Part shown: positions 9,398 through 19,192 of the stretch, one piece after another
Layout of the letters: every line of letters begins with the position of its first letter
How positions within the stretch are numbered: the first letter of the stretch is position 1
Assembly: GCA_900539375.1 (NCBI GenBank)
Contig: UQBY01000006.1
Location: 53,616 to 117,615, forward strand
Reading direction: 5' to 3'
Length of the DNA stretch: 64,000 nt
DNA from: an uncultured Clostridium sp.
GTDB taxonomy: Bacteria; Bacillota; Clostridia; Clostridiales; Clostridiaceae
Made by a program: the position numbers and the translations under genes
The notes under the pieces: generated by a model
Told to the model about the DNA's origin: nothing
The model's input: only the letters and a program-made list of their open reading frames with translations
The model's database searches: none

Positions 9398-10366
9398 CTA
9401 TTTATTCTTTAAATTTTTAATAAAATTAAATACTCTTGTTCTCCATAATACTACCCTAAGTTTATCCTTAAAAGGAATATTATTTAAACTTATAAATTCA
9501 TGAATTTTTATATCTAATTTTTTAAATTCAGATTTATAGAAATACTTATATACATCATTCTTTTTATAATTTGTATACATTGCAATAAAATTTGATAAAA
9601 CTATAGTTCTAAAAGCTATATAACTATTTTTATTAACTTTAATATTTTCTTCTTTTACATAATTCATTATAGAATACATTGCATGAAAATAGTCCTCAGC
9701 TAATTTTTTACTTTTTTTATTTACAGTAGAAGACATTCTTTGTCTATAGTAATACAATGGTTCATCTATAAAAGTAATGTTACTACTTTTTAATACCATC
9801 TTAAAGACTGGGAATATATCTTGAATATATCGTCCTGGTTCAAATTTAAAATTATTATTTATAAGAAGATCTTTTTTAAATAATTTATTCCATAATTGCC
9901 CTTGCAGTTTATAATTTAACATCATATCTATTACTTCTAAAGAAGATAAAGTTTTATTTTCATTTATTCCATATGTAAAAATTTTATTATTAGCATTATC
10001 TTTAGAATAATATAAGTAATATCCACATATAGTAATATCTGAATTATATTTTTCAGCTTTATTCACCATTTTTTCTATCATATTAGGTTCTAAAAAATCA
10101 TCTGGATCTATATATAATACAAATTCTCCACTTACATAATTAAGGGCTAAGTTTCTTGCTTCTGAAACCCCCTTATTTTGTTGTGTGAATATCCTTATTT
10201 TTTTAAATTTATTTTCATACTCCCTTATTAATCCAAGACTATTATCTGTGGACCCATCATCAACTATTAATAACTCTATGTCTTTATAAGTTTGAGCTAA
10301 AATACTTTTTAAACATTCTTCTATATATTCTTCAACATTATAAACAGGTATTATAATACTAACCAT
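9398..10366 (-). CDS. Glycosyltransferase family 2
   Basis: 322 residues. An inverting GT-A glycosyltransferase probably adds a sugar to the repeat unit of the polysaccharide made by this operon. The N-terminus SIIIPVYN, DDGS at 36-39 and the DPDD motif at 87-90 (metal and nucleotide-sugar binding) are clear, and RQR-type residues follow near 200. The C-terminal part is basic and aromatic, without an obvious membrane segment. It is the last gene of a six-gene minus-strand operon, 15 bases after the preceding gene, with a terminator directly downstream. Donor and acceptor cannot be read from sequence. Confidence 0.9.
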   Translation of the reverse strand: MVSIIIPVYNVEEYIEECLKSILAQTYKDIELLIVDDGSTDNSLGLIREYENKFKKIRIFTQQNKGVSEARNLALNYVSGEFVLYIDPDDFLEPNMIEKMVNKAEKYNSDITICGYYLYYSKDNANNKIFTYGINENKTLSSLEVIDMMLNYKLQGQLWNKLFKKDLLINNNFKFEPGRYIQDIFPVFKMVLKSSNITFIDEPLYYYRQRMSSTVNKKSKKLAEDYFHAMYSIMNYVKEENIKVNKNSYIAFRTIVLSNFIAMYTNYKKNDVYKYFYKSEFKKLDIKIHEFISLNNIPFKDKLRVVLWRTRVFNFIKNLKNK

Positions 10367-10381
10367 ATCTTTCTTTCACCT

Positions 10382-11125
10382 TTATTTTTTCTTTATCTTT
10401 TTAACAATTTTTTCTACTCTTTCATATCCAAATATTTTAATTAACACATTCTTTAATTTACTTCTATAAATTTGAATTGGGCTTCTCCAAGAACCTTCAT
10501 AATGATGAATAGTATATGTATTTTCTGTAATTGTAGGAACTGCCCAAGATTTATTTTTAGGATAAAAACTTTCTTTTGAATATATCATTGTTCCATTGCT
10601 TAATCTTTCAGGAAAATGCTTTCCTGTATAACCTTCTTTTTTAGCTAACATAGTTATTATTTTAGGAATTGCTAAAGTAAATAAATTATCAGTATAATCA
10701 TTAAAGTTTAAATTATCATAATAATTTAGTAATTTTTCTAAAAATTTATCTCCTTTTTTGCAACCCCAAATAGCAGCATTAATCTCAAATTCATCATCCT
10801 TAACTAATTCAACTCCTGCAAAAGCTTCATTAGTTAAAAGAACATCAAAGCTTTTTATAACTTCCATATCTGTGTCTAAGTATATTCCACCTTCATTTAA
10901 CAAAACACTTATTCTACAATAATCTGCTACAAATGCCCACTTCTTATTTTTATATGCATTATACGCAAAATCACTTGATTTTATATCAAAATTGTTTTCA
11001 TTCCATTCTTTAATTTCATAATCAGGTAACTTTTCTTTCCAAGTTTCCATACATTTTTTTATTAAGTCAGGCTTTTCTTTACCTCCAAACCAACAATAAT
11101 GTATAATCTTAGGTATATTGTTCAT
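10382..11125 (-). CDS. GT32-type sugar transferase (DXD-containing, capsular polysaccharide)
   Basis: 247 residues. The start IPKIIHYCWFGG and the DXD motif YLDTD (Asp84-Asp86) after NEGGI place it in the glycosyltransferase sugar-binding/DXD family used in capsule and exopolysaccharide synthesis. The C-terminal HHYEGSW is also typical. The C-terminus is strongly Lys-rich, which may hold it at the membrane. It has an AGGAG site before the ATG and sits between a polymerase-like membrane protein and a GT2 enzyme, as expected for repeat-unit assembly. The transferred sugar is unknown. Confidence 0.88.
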   Translation of the reverse strand: MNNIPKIIHYCWFGGKEKPDLIKKCMETWKEKLPDYEIKEWNENNFDIKSSDFAYNAYKNKKWAFVADYCRISVLLNEGGIYLDTDMEVIKSFDVLLTNEAFAGVELVKDDEFEINAAIWGCKKGDKFLEKLLNYYDNLNFNDYTDNLFTLAIPKIITMLAKKEGYTGKHFPERLSNGTMIYSKESFYPKNKSWAVPTITENTYTIHHYEGSWRSPIQIYRSKLKNVLIKIFGYERVEKIVKKIKKK

Positions 11126-11160
11126 ACTACTCTCCTATCTAATATATTAATCTAAAAAAA

Positions 11161-12336
11161 TTATTCTTCTATATTACTTTTACTTACATCAATATTATTT
11201 ATTATCATCAAATAAAAATAAACCATATATATTAATGTTAAAAATAAACTTGTAGTTTCAGCTATTCCATTATAAGTATATGGAATAATATATACTGCTA
11301 AAAATGTTAGTAATATAATAAACTTTTTATTAATTATAAGCTTTATAATTGGAATTAAAAAAGTAATTAAGATTATTAATATAGTAATTAACCATCCATA
11401 ATCAAAAGCAAACATTAATATGGGATTTTCAAAATTTAATGTTCCAAATAAATAAATGGTAATATAATTAGAATATCCTATTCCTCCTCCAAGTAAAAAA
11501 CTTGGATAAACTTCATAAAACATTATTTCTCTAATACCTAATAAACGCCCATTAGTTATATCCCCGTAACCAGATGCATATTCAAATTTTTGCCAAATTT
11601 TTTCATTAAAATAATTAGAATTTATAAACAACATTATTGCTAGTGGTATTAAAATAAACTTAATAAATCTATTTTTTATACATTTAAATGCATAAATTAA
11701 ACATAGAATAATTGATATAAACATTGCAACTCTTCCTGTAGTAAAAATAACACCTATAAGTGTAATTGCAATATCTTTTATAATATATATATCTTTTTTA
11801 GGTTTTACATATATTGAATATATCATATTTAATGAAACAAATATTATATAATACCATGCAGCTGTTAAAGAGTGTCCAACAATTCCTGATAAACGAATAT
11901 CAAAACTAGCCAACTTAAAAGCTGTATATAAAGAATATATAAGTGATATATACATAAATATATTTAAAATCTTAACACACTTACTAATTATATATTTTAT
12001 ATCTAAATTCCTAGAATTAATTATCAATAACAACATAGGCATAAAAATAGTAAAGTTTTCTCTTATAAATGTTGCTGTATCTATATCATTTATAAAAAAA
12101 CTCAAAATTCCAAAGAAAAATATTATTATATCAACAAATATGTTAACTTTATTTCTATCACCTTCAACAATTAAAATATATATAATAAATATAAATGATT
12201 CTATTGTATAATTGAATATACTTGTTGAAAGCATATTATTTAAAATTCCTCTAATACCTTGACTAAACACAACAGTTAATATAAATAATATTACTCTTCT
12301 GTCTTCTTTTTTATAATCCTTTAAACTTGTATCCAT
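11161..12336 (-). CDS. Polytopic membrane protein, probable exopolysaccharide polymerase (Wzy-like)
   Basis: 391 residues with about ten or more predicted membrane segments and a larger extracytoplasmic loop around 245-290 (GYGDITNGRLLGIRE), the layout of O-antigen/EPS polymerases. Family members share topology more than sequence, so the call rests on topology and on its place between the tyrosine-phosphorylation control genes and two glycosyltransferases. An alternative is a Wzx flippase, but that family usually has more residues and a different helix pattern. Ribosome-binding site GAAGGA is about 12 bases before the ATG. Confidence 0.75.
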   Translation of the reverse strand: MDTSLKDYKKEDRRVILFILTVVFSQGIRGILNNMLSTSIFNYTIESFIFIIYILIVEGDRNKVNIFVDIIIFFFGILSFFINDIDTATFIRENFTIFMPMLLLIINSRNLDIKYIISKCVKILNIFMYISLIYSLYTAFKLASFDIRLSGIVGHSLTAAWYYIIFVSLNMIYSIYVKPKKDIYIIKDIAITLIGVIFTTGRVAMFISIILCLIYAFKCIKNRFIKFILIPLAIMLFINSNYFNEKIWQKFEYASGYGDITNGRLLGIREIMFYEVYPSFLLGGGIGYSNYITIYLFGTLNFENPILMFAFDYGWLITILIILITFLIPIIKLIINKKFIILLTFLAVYIIPYTYNGIAETTSLFLTLIYMVYFYLMIINNIDVSKSNIEE

Positions 12337-12363
12337 TTTCTAATAATATCCTTCTTAACATTT

Positions 12364-13128
12364 TTATTTATTTCTCCAAAAAAAGTATTTTTTCTTTGGA
12401 GTAATAATACTAGGATTTTGTATTTCTTTATCCTTTAACATATCTTCAGCATTTTCAAAAAATAGTTTAGTATTTATATATTTTTTCTTATCTATTATTT
12501 TTATTGCTTTACTTAATCCTGTAGTCCTTTTTATGTTATCATGAGCATCTGACCCAATAAATGAATATATGTTGTTTTTTAACAAAGTTTCTGCTGTTTT
12601 CTCTACTTTCTTACCAAATTGTCCACAAATACTTCCAGCATTCATCTGAAATAATAATCCTTCTCTTACATAGTCATTTATTACACAAGGATTATTTATA
12701 ACTGGAATATACCTTTCTGGATGAGCTAGTATTATCTTTATTCCTTTTAATTGCAATTCATATATCATATCTAATGTATCACTTTCAAATTCTCTTAATG
12801 GAAGTTCCACTAACATATATTTTGTATCATTTATTGTTCCTATTTTATTTTCTTCATATTGTTCAACTATATATTTAGACATATATACTTCTTGTCCACA
12901 AAATAATTCTAAATCTATATGATTTTCTTTTATTATTTGTCTTAAATTTTCTACTCTCTTAATAATTTCACCAAAAGGAACTTCTGCATAATTAATACAA
13001 TAATGAGGTGTTGCTACTATTTTCTTTGTTCCATCTTGTACTGCATTTTTTAACATGTCTAATGTCATATCTAAGTTTTTAGCTCCATCATCTGTATCAA
13101 ATAAGATATGGGAATGAATATCTATCAC
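12364..13128 (-). CDS. PHP-family tyrosine-protein phosphatase (CpsB/Wzb-like)
   Basis: 254 residues, metal-dependent. It dephosphorylates the BY-kinase encoded immediately upstream and so regulates polysaccharide chain length or output. Metal ligands of the PHP fold are visible: DIHSH at 3-7, TPHY near 61, AHPERY near 136 and GSDAHD near 192. Length matches CpsB/CapC enzymes. The start is GTG at 13128. The next gene upstream ends 6 bases before it, implying co-transcription. Confidence 0.92.
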   Translation of the reverse strand: MIDIHSHILFDTDDGAKNLDMTLDMLKNAVQDGTKKIVATPHYCINYAEVPFGEIIKRVENLRQIIKENHIDLELFCGQEVYMSKYIVEQYEENKIGTINDTKYMLVELPLREFESDTLDMIYELQLKGIKIILAHPERYIPVINNPCVINDYVREGLLFQMNAGSICGQFGKKVEKTAETLLKNNIYSFIGSDAHDNIKRTTGLSKAIKIIDKKKYINTKLFFENAEDMLKDKEIQNPSIITPKKKYFFWRNK

Positions 13129-13134
13129 ATTTAT

Positions 13135-13800
13135 CTACCTACTCTCTTCTTTAGATCCATAATAGTAATAGTGTTTTTCAGAATTATTTTCAGCACCATT
13201 TAAAACTACTCCAAGAATTTTTGCATTTACTTGATTTAGAAGTTCTTTTGCTTGCAATATAGCCTCTCTTTTAGTTAAACCAGCTCTTATTACAAGTAAT
13301 GTTCCATCAACCTTATTAGAAATAATTTGTGCATCTGTTACTGCTTGTAATGGTGCTGAATCTATTATTATAATATCATACATAGTTTTTAATTTTTCTA
13401 ATAACATAGTCATAGCATTAGAAGCTAATATTTCAGATGGATTTGGTGGTATCTTTCCTGAAGTAAGGATATCAAAATTATCTCTGTAATTGTACATAGC
13501 TTTTTCTAAATCACTATTTCCTACTATAACATCAGAAAGTCCTTTAAAATTTGACAACTTAAACATTTTATGTAATGCTGGTTTTCTTAAATCGCAATCT
13601 ATTACTAATACTTTCTTATCTTGTTGTGCAAATGATAATGCTAAATTTCCTGCAATAGTTGACTTTCCTTCACCTGGAATAGTACTGGTAACAAGAATAG
13701 TTTTTATTTCTTTATCAAAAGAAGAATATTGTATATTAGTTCTTAATGTTTTATATGCTTCTGCTGATATAGATTTAGAATTCTTTTCCACTATAAGCAA
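13135..13800 (-). CDS. Bacterial tyrosine kinase (BY-kinase, CpsD/Wze-like)
   Basis: 221 residues, the cytoplasmic ATPase half of the split Gram-positive BY-kinase. Walker A is PGEGKST (about 42-48), Walker A' is VLVIDCDLRKP (64-74) and the Walker B-like DSAPL lies near 146. The C-terminal cluster HYYYYG is the autophosphorylation site. The membrane activator is the Wzz-like protein encoded just upstream, and the partner phosphatase lies downstream. The start is TTG with GAGGTG seven bases upstream. Confidence 0.93.
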   Translation of the reverse strand: MLIVEKNSKSISAEAYKTLRTNIQYSSFDKEIKTILVTSTIPGEGKSTIAGNLALSFAQQDKKVLVIDCDLRKPALHKMFKLSNFKGLSDVIVGNSDLEKAMYNYRDNFDILTSGKIPPNPSEILASNAMTMLLEKLKTMYDIIIIDSAPLQAVTDAQIISNKVDGTLLVIRAGLTKREAILQAKELLNQVNAKILGVVLNGAENNSEKHYYYYGSKEESR

Positions 13801-13814
13801 TTTTGTTCACCTCT

Positions 13815-14489
13815 TTAATTTATTTTTTCATTTGGAATAACTCCTATAACAGTTAAACCAATAAATTCTTCTACATCTTCTTTAGTTTTTATTGTTGTGT
13901 CAATATATTCTAAAATTAATGCTATGGCTATCCCTAACATAAATCCACTAAAAATTCCAATTGAAATATTTAACTTTTTGTTTGGAGTAACTGGATATTT
14001 AGGCAAACGTACACTTTCTACAACTTGAACATTTGCATTTGTTATTAGACTTTCTGACTTTTTTATAAATTCTTCTGTTATAGCTTCTACTACATCTCTT
14101 GCTTCTTCTTTGTTAGTGCTAGTGTACTTTACTTCCATTATTTGAGTATTTGTTGTTGTTATAACTTCCAATTTAGATATTACTGATTCAGAAGATAAAT
14201 TTATTCCCTTTTCTTCTAAGGCACTTGATACTAAATCATTTGTTTTTACTATACTAGCATATGTCTTTAATAAGTTTTGGTACATTTGAATATCATTATT
14301 ATTGTATTTTTCATCAGTGCTACTTTCTTTACCTATAAAAAGCTTTGTTGATGCTTGATATTTAGGTGCTATAATAAAAAATGTTGCAATCAAAGAAATT
14401 ATTGTAGTTATCATTGTACATATAGCTATCAATTGCCATCTCTTTTTTATAGAATTCAGTATACTTTTTAATTTTTTAAGGTCATTCAT
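13815..14489 (-). CDS. Polysaccharide chain-length determinant / BY-kinase activator (Wzz/CpsC-like)
   Basis: 224 residues. Two membrane segments (about 18-42 and 176-198) flank an extracytoplasmic domain, and the LPKYPVTPNKK stretch before the second helix matches the Pro-rich motif of Wzz proteins. It would set chain length and present the C-terminal tail that activates the BY-kinase. It is first in the operon, 43 bases after the prfC stop codon. A GGAGG site precedes the ATG. No upstream undecaprenyl-phosphate sugar transferase gene is present. Confidence 0.9.
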   Translation of the reverse strand: MNDLKKLKSILNSIKKRWQLIAICTMITTIISLIATFFIIAPKYQASTKLFIGKESSTDEKYNNNDIQMYQNLLKTYASIVKTNDLVSSALEEKGINLSSESVISKLEVITTTNTQIMEVKYTSTNKEEARDVVEAITEEFIKKSESLITNANVQVVESVRLPKYPVTPNKKLNISIGIFSGFMLGIAIALILEYIDTTIKTKEDVEEFIGLTVIGVIPNEKIN

Positions 14490-14532
14490 AATTTATTTCC
14501 TCCAAAATTTACAATATGTAAATATACATTGT

Positions 14533-16137
14533 TTATTCATAAGTATTGTCTTTTCCAAATCCTGATAATATAATATCTTTGTTATGATCTAATGCCCAAC
14601 TTATTCCCCAGTCATTTTGGAATATTAATAAATTCCTATCTTTAAGATCTTTAACTTTCTTTGTATCTGAAGTAAGGTTTAATGTTTCAGGATCTAAATT
14701 TTCATTTTCAATCCATCTTACATATCTATAAGGTAATCTTTCCATTTTTATATCTACATTATATTCACTTTTTAATCTGTATTCTAAAACTTCAAATTGA
14801 AGTACACCAACAACTCCAACTATTATCTCTTCCATTCCTATGTGGAGTTCTTTAAATACTTGTATTGCTCCTTCTTGTGCTATTTGAGTTACTCCCTTTA
14901 CAAATTGCTTTCTCTTCATTGTATCTACTGGTCTAACTCTTGCAAAATGTTCTGGTGCAAAGGCTGGTATTCCTTCAAATTTAAACTTTTTAGCTGGCAT
15001 ACATAATGTATCCCCTATTGAGAATATTCCTGGGTCAAACACCCCAATAATATCTCCTGCATATGCTTCTTCAACAATTTCTCTATCCTGTGCCATAAAT
15101 TGTTGAGGTTGAGAAAGTTTTATTTTCTTTCCTCCTCCTTGCATATGAACAACTTCCATTCCCTTTTCAAACTTACCTGAACAAATTCTCATAAATGCAA
15201 TTCTATCTCTGTGAGCTTTATTCATATTTGCTTGAATTTTAAATACAAAAGCTGAAAAGTTTTTGTCAAAAGGATCAATTTCTCCTATATTTGAATTTCT
15301 TGGAAGTGGAGCTGTTGTCATTTCTAAGAAATGTTCAAGGAAGGGCTCTACACCAAAGTTTGTTAAGGCTGAACCAAAGAATACTGGAGTTAATTCTCCT
15401 GCTCTTACTTTTTCTACATCAAATTCATCTCCTGCTATATCTAAAAGCTCTATATCTTCCATAAGCTTATCATGAAGTGATTCTCCTAAGATTTCTCTAA
15501 ATCTTTCATCATCAACACTTCCTTCAATAGCTGAAGCTTCATTTTGACCATGATTTCCACCATTAAAGGCTATTATTCTATTGTTATCTCTTTCATATAC
15601 ACCTTTAAAGTCTTTGCCAGAACCTATTGGCCAGTTCATAGGGTATGTTTTTATTCCTAATTCATTTTCTATTTCTTCTAATAATTCAAAAGGATCTCTT
15701 GCTTCTCTATCCATCTTATTTATAAAAGTAAATATAGGAATTTCTCTTAAAGCACATACTTGGAATAATTTTCTTGTTTGGTCTTCTACACCCTTTGCTG
15801 CATCTACAACCATTACTGCAGAATCTGCTGCCATAAGGGTTCTATATGTATCTTCTGAGAAATCTTGGTGTCCTGGTGTATCTAGTATGTTTATACAATG
15901 TCCTGCATAATTAAACTGCATAACTGATGAAGTTACAGAAATACCTCTTTGCTTTTCTATTTCCATCCAATCAGATACAGCATGCTTTGAAGCTTTTCTT
16001 GCTTTTACAGAACCTGCAAGTCTTATTGCTCCTCCATATAATAAGAACTTTTCTGTTAATGTAGTTTTACCTGCATCAGGGTGAGATATAATCGCAAAAG
16101 TTCTTCTTTTTTCTATCTCTATTTTATAGTCTGACAA
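14533..16137 (-). CDS. prfC: Peptide chain release factor 3
   Basis: 534 residues. This translational GTPase recycles RF1/RF2 from terminating ribosomes. The G1 motif SHPDAGKT, the effector region with RGISVTSS, G3 DTPGH and G4 NKMD are all intact, followed by RF3-type domains II and III. I choose the TTG at 16137 rather than the TTG two codons earlier because AGGAGGA abuts the earlier one with no spacing but stands six bases before the later one. The capsule operon begins 43 bases downstream and could receive read-through. Confidence 0.96.
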   Translation of the reverse strand: MSDYKIEIEKRRTFAIISHPDAGKTTLTEKFLLYGGAIRLAGSVKARKASKHAVSDWMEIEKQRGISVTSSVMQFNYAGHCINILDTPGHQDFSEDTYRTLMAADSAVMVVDAAKGVEDQTRKLFQVCALREIPIFTFINKMDREARDPFELLEEIENELGIKTYPMNWPIGSGKDFKGVYERDNNRIIAFNGGNHGQNEASAIEGSVDDERFREILGESLHDKLMEDIELLDIAGDEFDVEKVRAGELTPVFFGSALTNFGVEPFLEHFLEMTTAPLPRNSNIGEIDPFDKNFSAFVFKIQANMNKAHRDRIAFMRICSGKFEKGMEVVHMQGGGKKIKLSQPQQFMAQDREIVEEAYAGDIIGVFDPGIFSIGDTLCMPAKKFKFEGIPAFAPEHFARVRPVDTMKRKQFVKGVTQIAQEGAIQVFKELHIGMEEIIVGVVGVLQFEVLEYRLKSEYNVDIKMERLPYRYVRWIENENLDPETLNLTSDTKKVKDLKDRNLLIFQNDWGISWALDHNKDIILSGFGKDNTYE

Positions 16138-16478
16138 GGTCAATCCTCCTCATTTTTAATATTCATATTTTTTTACACATATCCTGTATTATATCATATA
16201 AAGTATATATATAACATTATTTATTTCTTATTATTAGGCTCTAATAGAATAATATTTCATATAATTCCCCACCTGTAATATATTATACAAGAAATCTATT
16301 TAAAACAAATATATTTTATTAGGTTTTAGTAAATTTATTGCAACAGGTCAAAGCCTATTTTTATTTATGTTTTCTTACAGTACTTAAATTATACCCTATA
16401 TAAATTTCTATCTCAACTTTATTTTTTCATATTTTAAGTATAATTCATTATTTTGTAAAAACTTTCATTTGTAACTTT
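16138..16478. other. AT-rich intergenic region between prfC and the aminopeptidase gene
   Basis: 341 bases without a convincing gene. On the minus strand TTGACC (complement of 16346-16351) is followed 17 bases later by TAAAAC, a candidate prfC promoter. The AGGAGGA site of prfC is at its left edge. I found no clear terminator for the aminopeptidase gene. Confidence 0.4.
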
Positions 16479-17777
16479 TTATGAAAAAAACTTTGTAAAA
16501 GCTTTTATTGTATATTCATTATCCTTAACTGATGCTAACTCTCTAATAGAATGCATTCCTATTATTGCTGCACCCATGTCTATTACAGGTATTGACAAAT
16601 CTGCTGATGTAATTGGACCTATTGTAGTCCCTCCTCTTACATCTGACCTATTAACAAATTTTTGATAAGGAACTTTTATCTCCTTACATATACCTTGAAA
16701 TATTGCTGAAGCATAACTATCTGTTGAATAACTTCCTGAAGCAGCTATTTTTATTACTGGTCCTCTTCCTAAAACTGGTCTATTAGTTGGGTCATGCTTT
16801 TCTACTTGATTAGGATGAACTGCATGTGCTAAATCCGCTGATATCATTACTGACTTAGCTATTGTCCTAAAAAATTCTTCTTTATTTTTTCCTAAGGATA
16901 AAGTTATTCTTTCTAATATATTTTTTAGTAATGATGACCTTGCTCCTTGAGATGTTAAGCTGCCAATTTCTTCATTATCAACACAAACCATAACTTTAGT
17001 TGCCTTATTTTGTTTGCTTTCAAGAAGGGCTTTAACTCCTGAAAAAACCATCCATAAATCATCTAGTCTTGAAGCTGAAATCATTTCTTCATTTAATCCT
17101 AAAACACAGCCCTTTTCATGTTCATAAAGGAATAAATCAAAATCTAAAATATCTTCTTTTTCTACTTTTAATTGATTTTTTATTATTTCTAAAATTCCTG
17201 TTTTTTCTTTATTTCCTTCAAGATTTTCATTTATAAATCCCAAAAGAGGAAGAGTATCCTTTTGTTTATTAATAGCATATCCTTCATTAACATTTCTGTT
17301 CATATGTATAGCTAAATTAGGAATAACTAATAAAGGTTTGTTTATATTTATTAATTTTGTTAAAGGCTTAAAGGGTGTTTCTCCTTTTAAAGTTACTCTT
17401 CCTGCTAAAGATAATGGTCTATCAAACCAAGTGTTTAAAATTGGTCCTCCATATACTTCTGTATTTAGCTTTACATATTTATTTTCAATAACCATTTCAG
17501 GAGCTGGTTTAACTTTAAAAGAAGGTGAATCAGTATGAGCACCTATTAATCTAAAGCCTTCCTCTTCTATTTCTCCAGTTCCTATTTCAAAAGCTATTAT
17601 TGCAGAATCATTTTTTATTACATAGCATTTATCTCCTTTATTAAGCTTCCATGTATCACTTTCCTTTAATTCCTTAAAGCCCTTTTCATCTAACATCTTT
17701 TTTACAGTATTTGTAGCATGATAAGAAGTAGGGCTTTCATTTATAAATTCTAATAACTCATTAGCTAAATCATTCAT
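16479..17777 (-). CDS. apeB: M18 family aspartyl-type metalloaminopeptidase
   Basis: 432 residues, the usual length for M18 enzymes. This cytoplasmic, probably dodecameric zinc aminopeptidase trims peptides with acidic or other N-termini. Zinc ligand and catalytic motifs are visible: GAHTDSPSF near 98, DNEEIGS near 246, SADLAHAVHPN near 314 and the C-terminal GMHSIRE near 413. The ATG has a GGAGG site. It is monocistronic and divergent from the cation efflux gene at 17943. The symbol follows common usage for bacterial M18 homologues; substrate range is not deducible. Confidence 0.9.
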   Translation of the reverse strand: MNDLANELLEFINESPTSYHATNTVKKMLDEKGFKELKESDTWKLNKGDKCYVIKNDSAIIAFEIGTGEIEEEGFRLIGAHTDSPSFKVKPAPEMVIENKYVKLNTEVYGGPILNTWFDRPLSLAGRVTLKGETPFKPLTKLININKPLLVIPNLAIHMNRNVNEGYAINKQKDTLPLLGFINENLEGNKEKTGILEIIKNQLKVEKEDILDFDLFLYEHEKGCVLGLNEEMISASRLDDLWMVFSGVKALLESKQNKATKVMVCVDNEEIGSLTSQGARSSLLKNILERITLSLGKNKEEFFRTIAKSVMISADLAHAVHPNQVEKHDPTNRPVLGRGPVIKIAASGSYSTDSYASAIFQGICKEIKVPYQKFVNRSDVRGGTTIGPITSADLSIPVIDMGAAIIGMHSIRELASVKDNEYTIKAFTKFFS

Positions 17778-17942
17778 TTAATTTTCCTCCAAACTTTAAT
17801 TATCTATAATTATAACACAACAGTATATAGTATTTCTCTTTGTAAATTATTCTTATTTTTTAACTTATTGTATTCTATTTGATTAATATACATATTTATT
17901 ATAAAATTAACTTATTCTATATTTAAGGAGTGTTTAAATTTT

Positions 17943-19124
17943 ATGTTTTCAAAATTTCTTGTATATAAATTCATTAAAAATAGTGAAGATATATCTAATG
18001 AAAAAGTTAGAGGTAAATATATCTTCCTTGGAGGAATTGTAGGAATACTTTCTAATCTTCTCCTTTTTCTTATAAAACTTTCTGTTGGACTTATTACTTC
18101 TAGTATAGCTATAATGGCAGATGCCTTTAATAATTTATCTGATGCTGGCTCTTCAATAATAACTATTGTAGGATTTAAGCTTTCAGATAAACCAGCTGAT
18201 GCTGAGCATCCCTTTGGACATGGTAGAATGGAATACATTTCTGCTTTAATTGTTTCATTTATGGTAATGCTTGTTGGTTTTGAATTTGTTAAATCATCTG
18301 TTGAAAGAATTTTTAATCCTATAAAAATAGAATTTGAAACTATTCCATTTGTACTTCTTTTAATCTCAATTTTAATAAAATTATGGCTTTCACATTTTAA
18401 TAAATTTATAGGAAATAAAATAGATTCTTCTGCTTTAAAGGCTGCATCAACTGATGCTTTAGGAGATGTTTTTACTTCTTCTTCTGTTGCTATATCATTT
18501 TTAGTATCAAAGTTTACATCATTTCCTATTGATGGATACTTAGGTGCATTAGTAGCCTTATTTATACTTTATTCTGGATTTAGTTTAACAAAAGAAACTT
18601 TAAATCCTTTGCTTGGAGAAGCTCCAGACCCAGAGCTTGTACAAAAAATTAAAAATATGGTTTTAAGTTATGATAAAATAACAGGAGTTCATGATTTAAT
18701 AATACATAACTATGGTCCTTGTAGATGTATGGCTTCTATACATGCAGAAGTTCCAAGTAATATTTCTATAATGGAAATTCATGAAATAATAGACAAAGCA
18801 GAACGTGAAATTTCTGAAAAACTTAAAATTTATTTAGTAATTCATATGGACCCTATTGCTATTGATGATAAAGAAGTAAAAAAAGATTATGATATGATTT
18901 GTGATATAATAAAACAAGATGAACGCATTAAATCTATTCACGACTTTAGAGTAGTTGGAAAAGGTGATGTTAAAAATCTTTTATTTGATATAGTAATTGA
19001 CTCAGAAAAAATGTTTAAAACCATGACAAAACGAGAAACCCTTGTGGCAAATATAAATAAAGCTGTAAAAGAAAATCATCCTAAATATAATTGCATTATA
19101 ACTGTGGATAATGATTACCTATAA
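17943..19124 (+). CDS. Cation diffusion facilitator family efflux transporter
   Basis: 393 residues. This proton-coupled divalent-metal exporter (Zn, Mn or similar) has six predicted membrane helices in residues about 30-215 and a C-terminal cytoplasmic domain. Metal-site residues lie in MADAFNNLSDAGSS (helix II), AEHPFGHGRMEY follows, and STDALGD lies in helix V. The C-terminal region (about 300-393) is longer than in minimal CDF proteins and suggests a second ferredoxin-like regulatory domain. AAGGAGTG precedes the ATG by 10 bases. It is one of few plus-strand genes here. Confidence 0.92.
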   Translation: MFSKFLVYKFIKNSEDISNEKVRGKYIFLGGIVGILSNLLLFLIKLSVGLITSSIAIMADAFNNLSDAGSSIITIVGFKLSDKPADAEHPFGHGRMEYISALIVSFMVMLVGFEFVKSSVERIFNPIKIEFETIPFVLLLISILIKLWLSHFNKFIGNKIDSSALKAASTDALGDVFTSSSVAISFLVSKFTSFPIDGYLGALVALFILYSGFSLTKETLNPLLGEAPDPELVQKIKNMVLSYDKITGVHDLIIHNYGPCRCMASIHAEVPSNISIMEIHEIIDKAEREISEKLKIYLVIHMDPIAIDDKEVKKDYDMICDIIKQDERIKSIHDFRVVGKGDVKNLLFDIVIDSEKMFKTMTKRETLVANINKAVKENHPKYNCIITVDNDYL

Positions 19125-19142
19125 TTTTCCCTATAAAAAAAG

Positions 19143-19169
19143 CTATCACACCTTGAAAAAATGTGATAG
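19143..19169. terminator. Bidirectional terminator between convergent genes
   Basis: An 8-bp stem (19143-19150 with 19162-19169) has A-rich sequence on the left and CTTTTTC on the right. It can serve both the efflux gene (plus) and the amino-acid transporter ATPase gene (minus). Confidence 0.8.
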
Positions 19170-19192
19170 TCTTTTTCATTTTAACTTTATTA

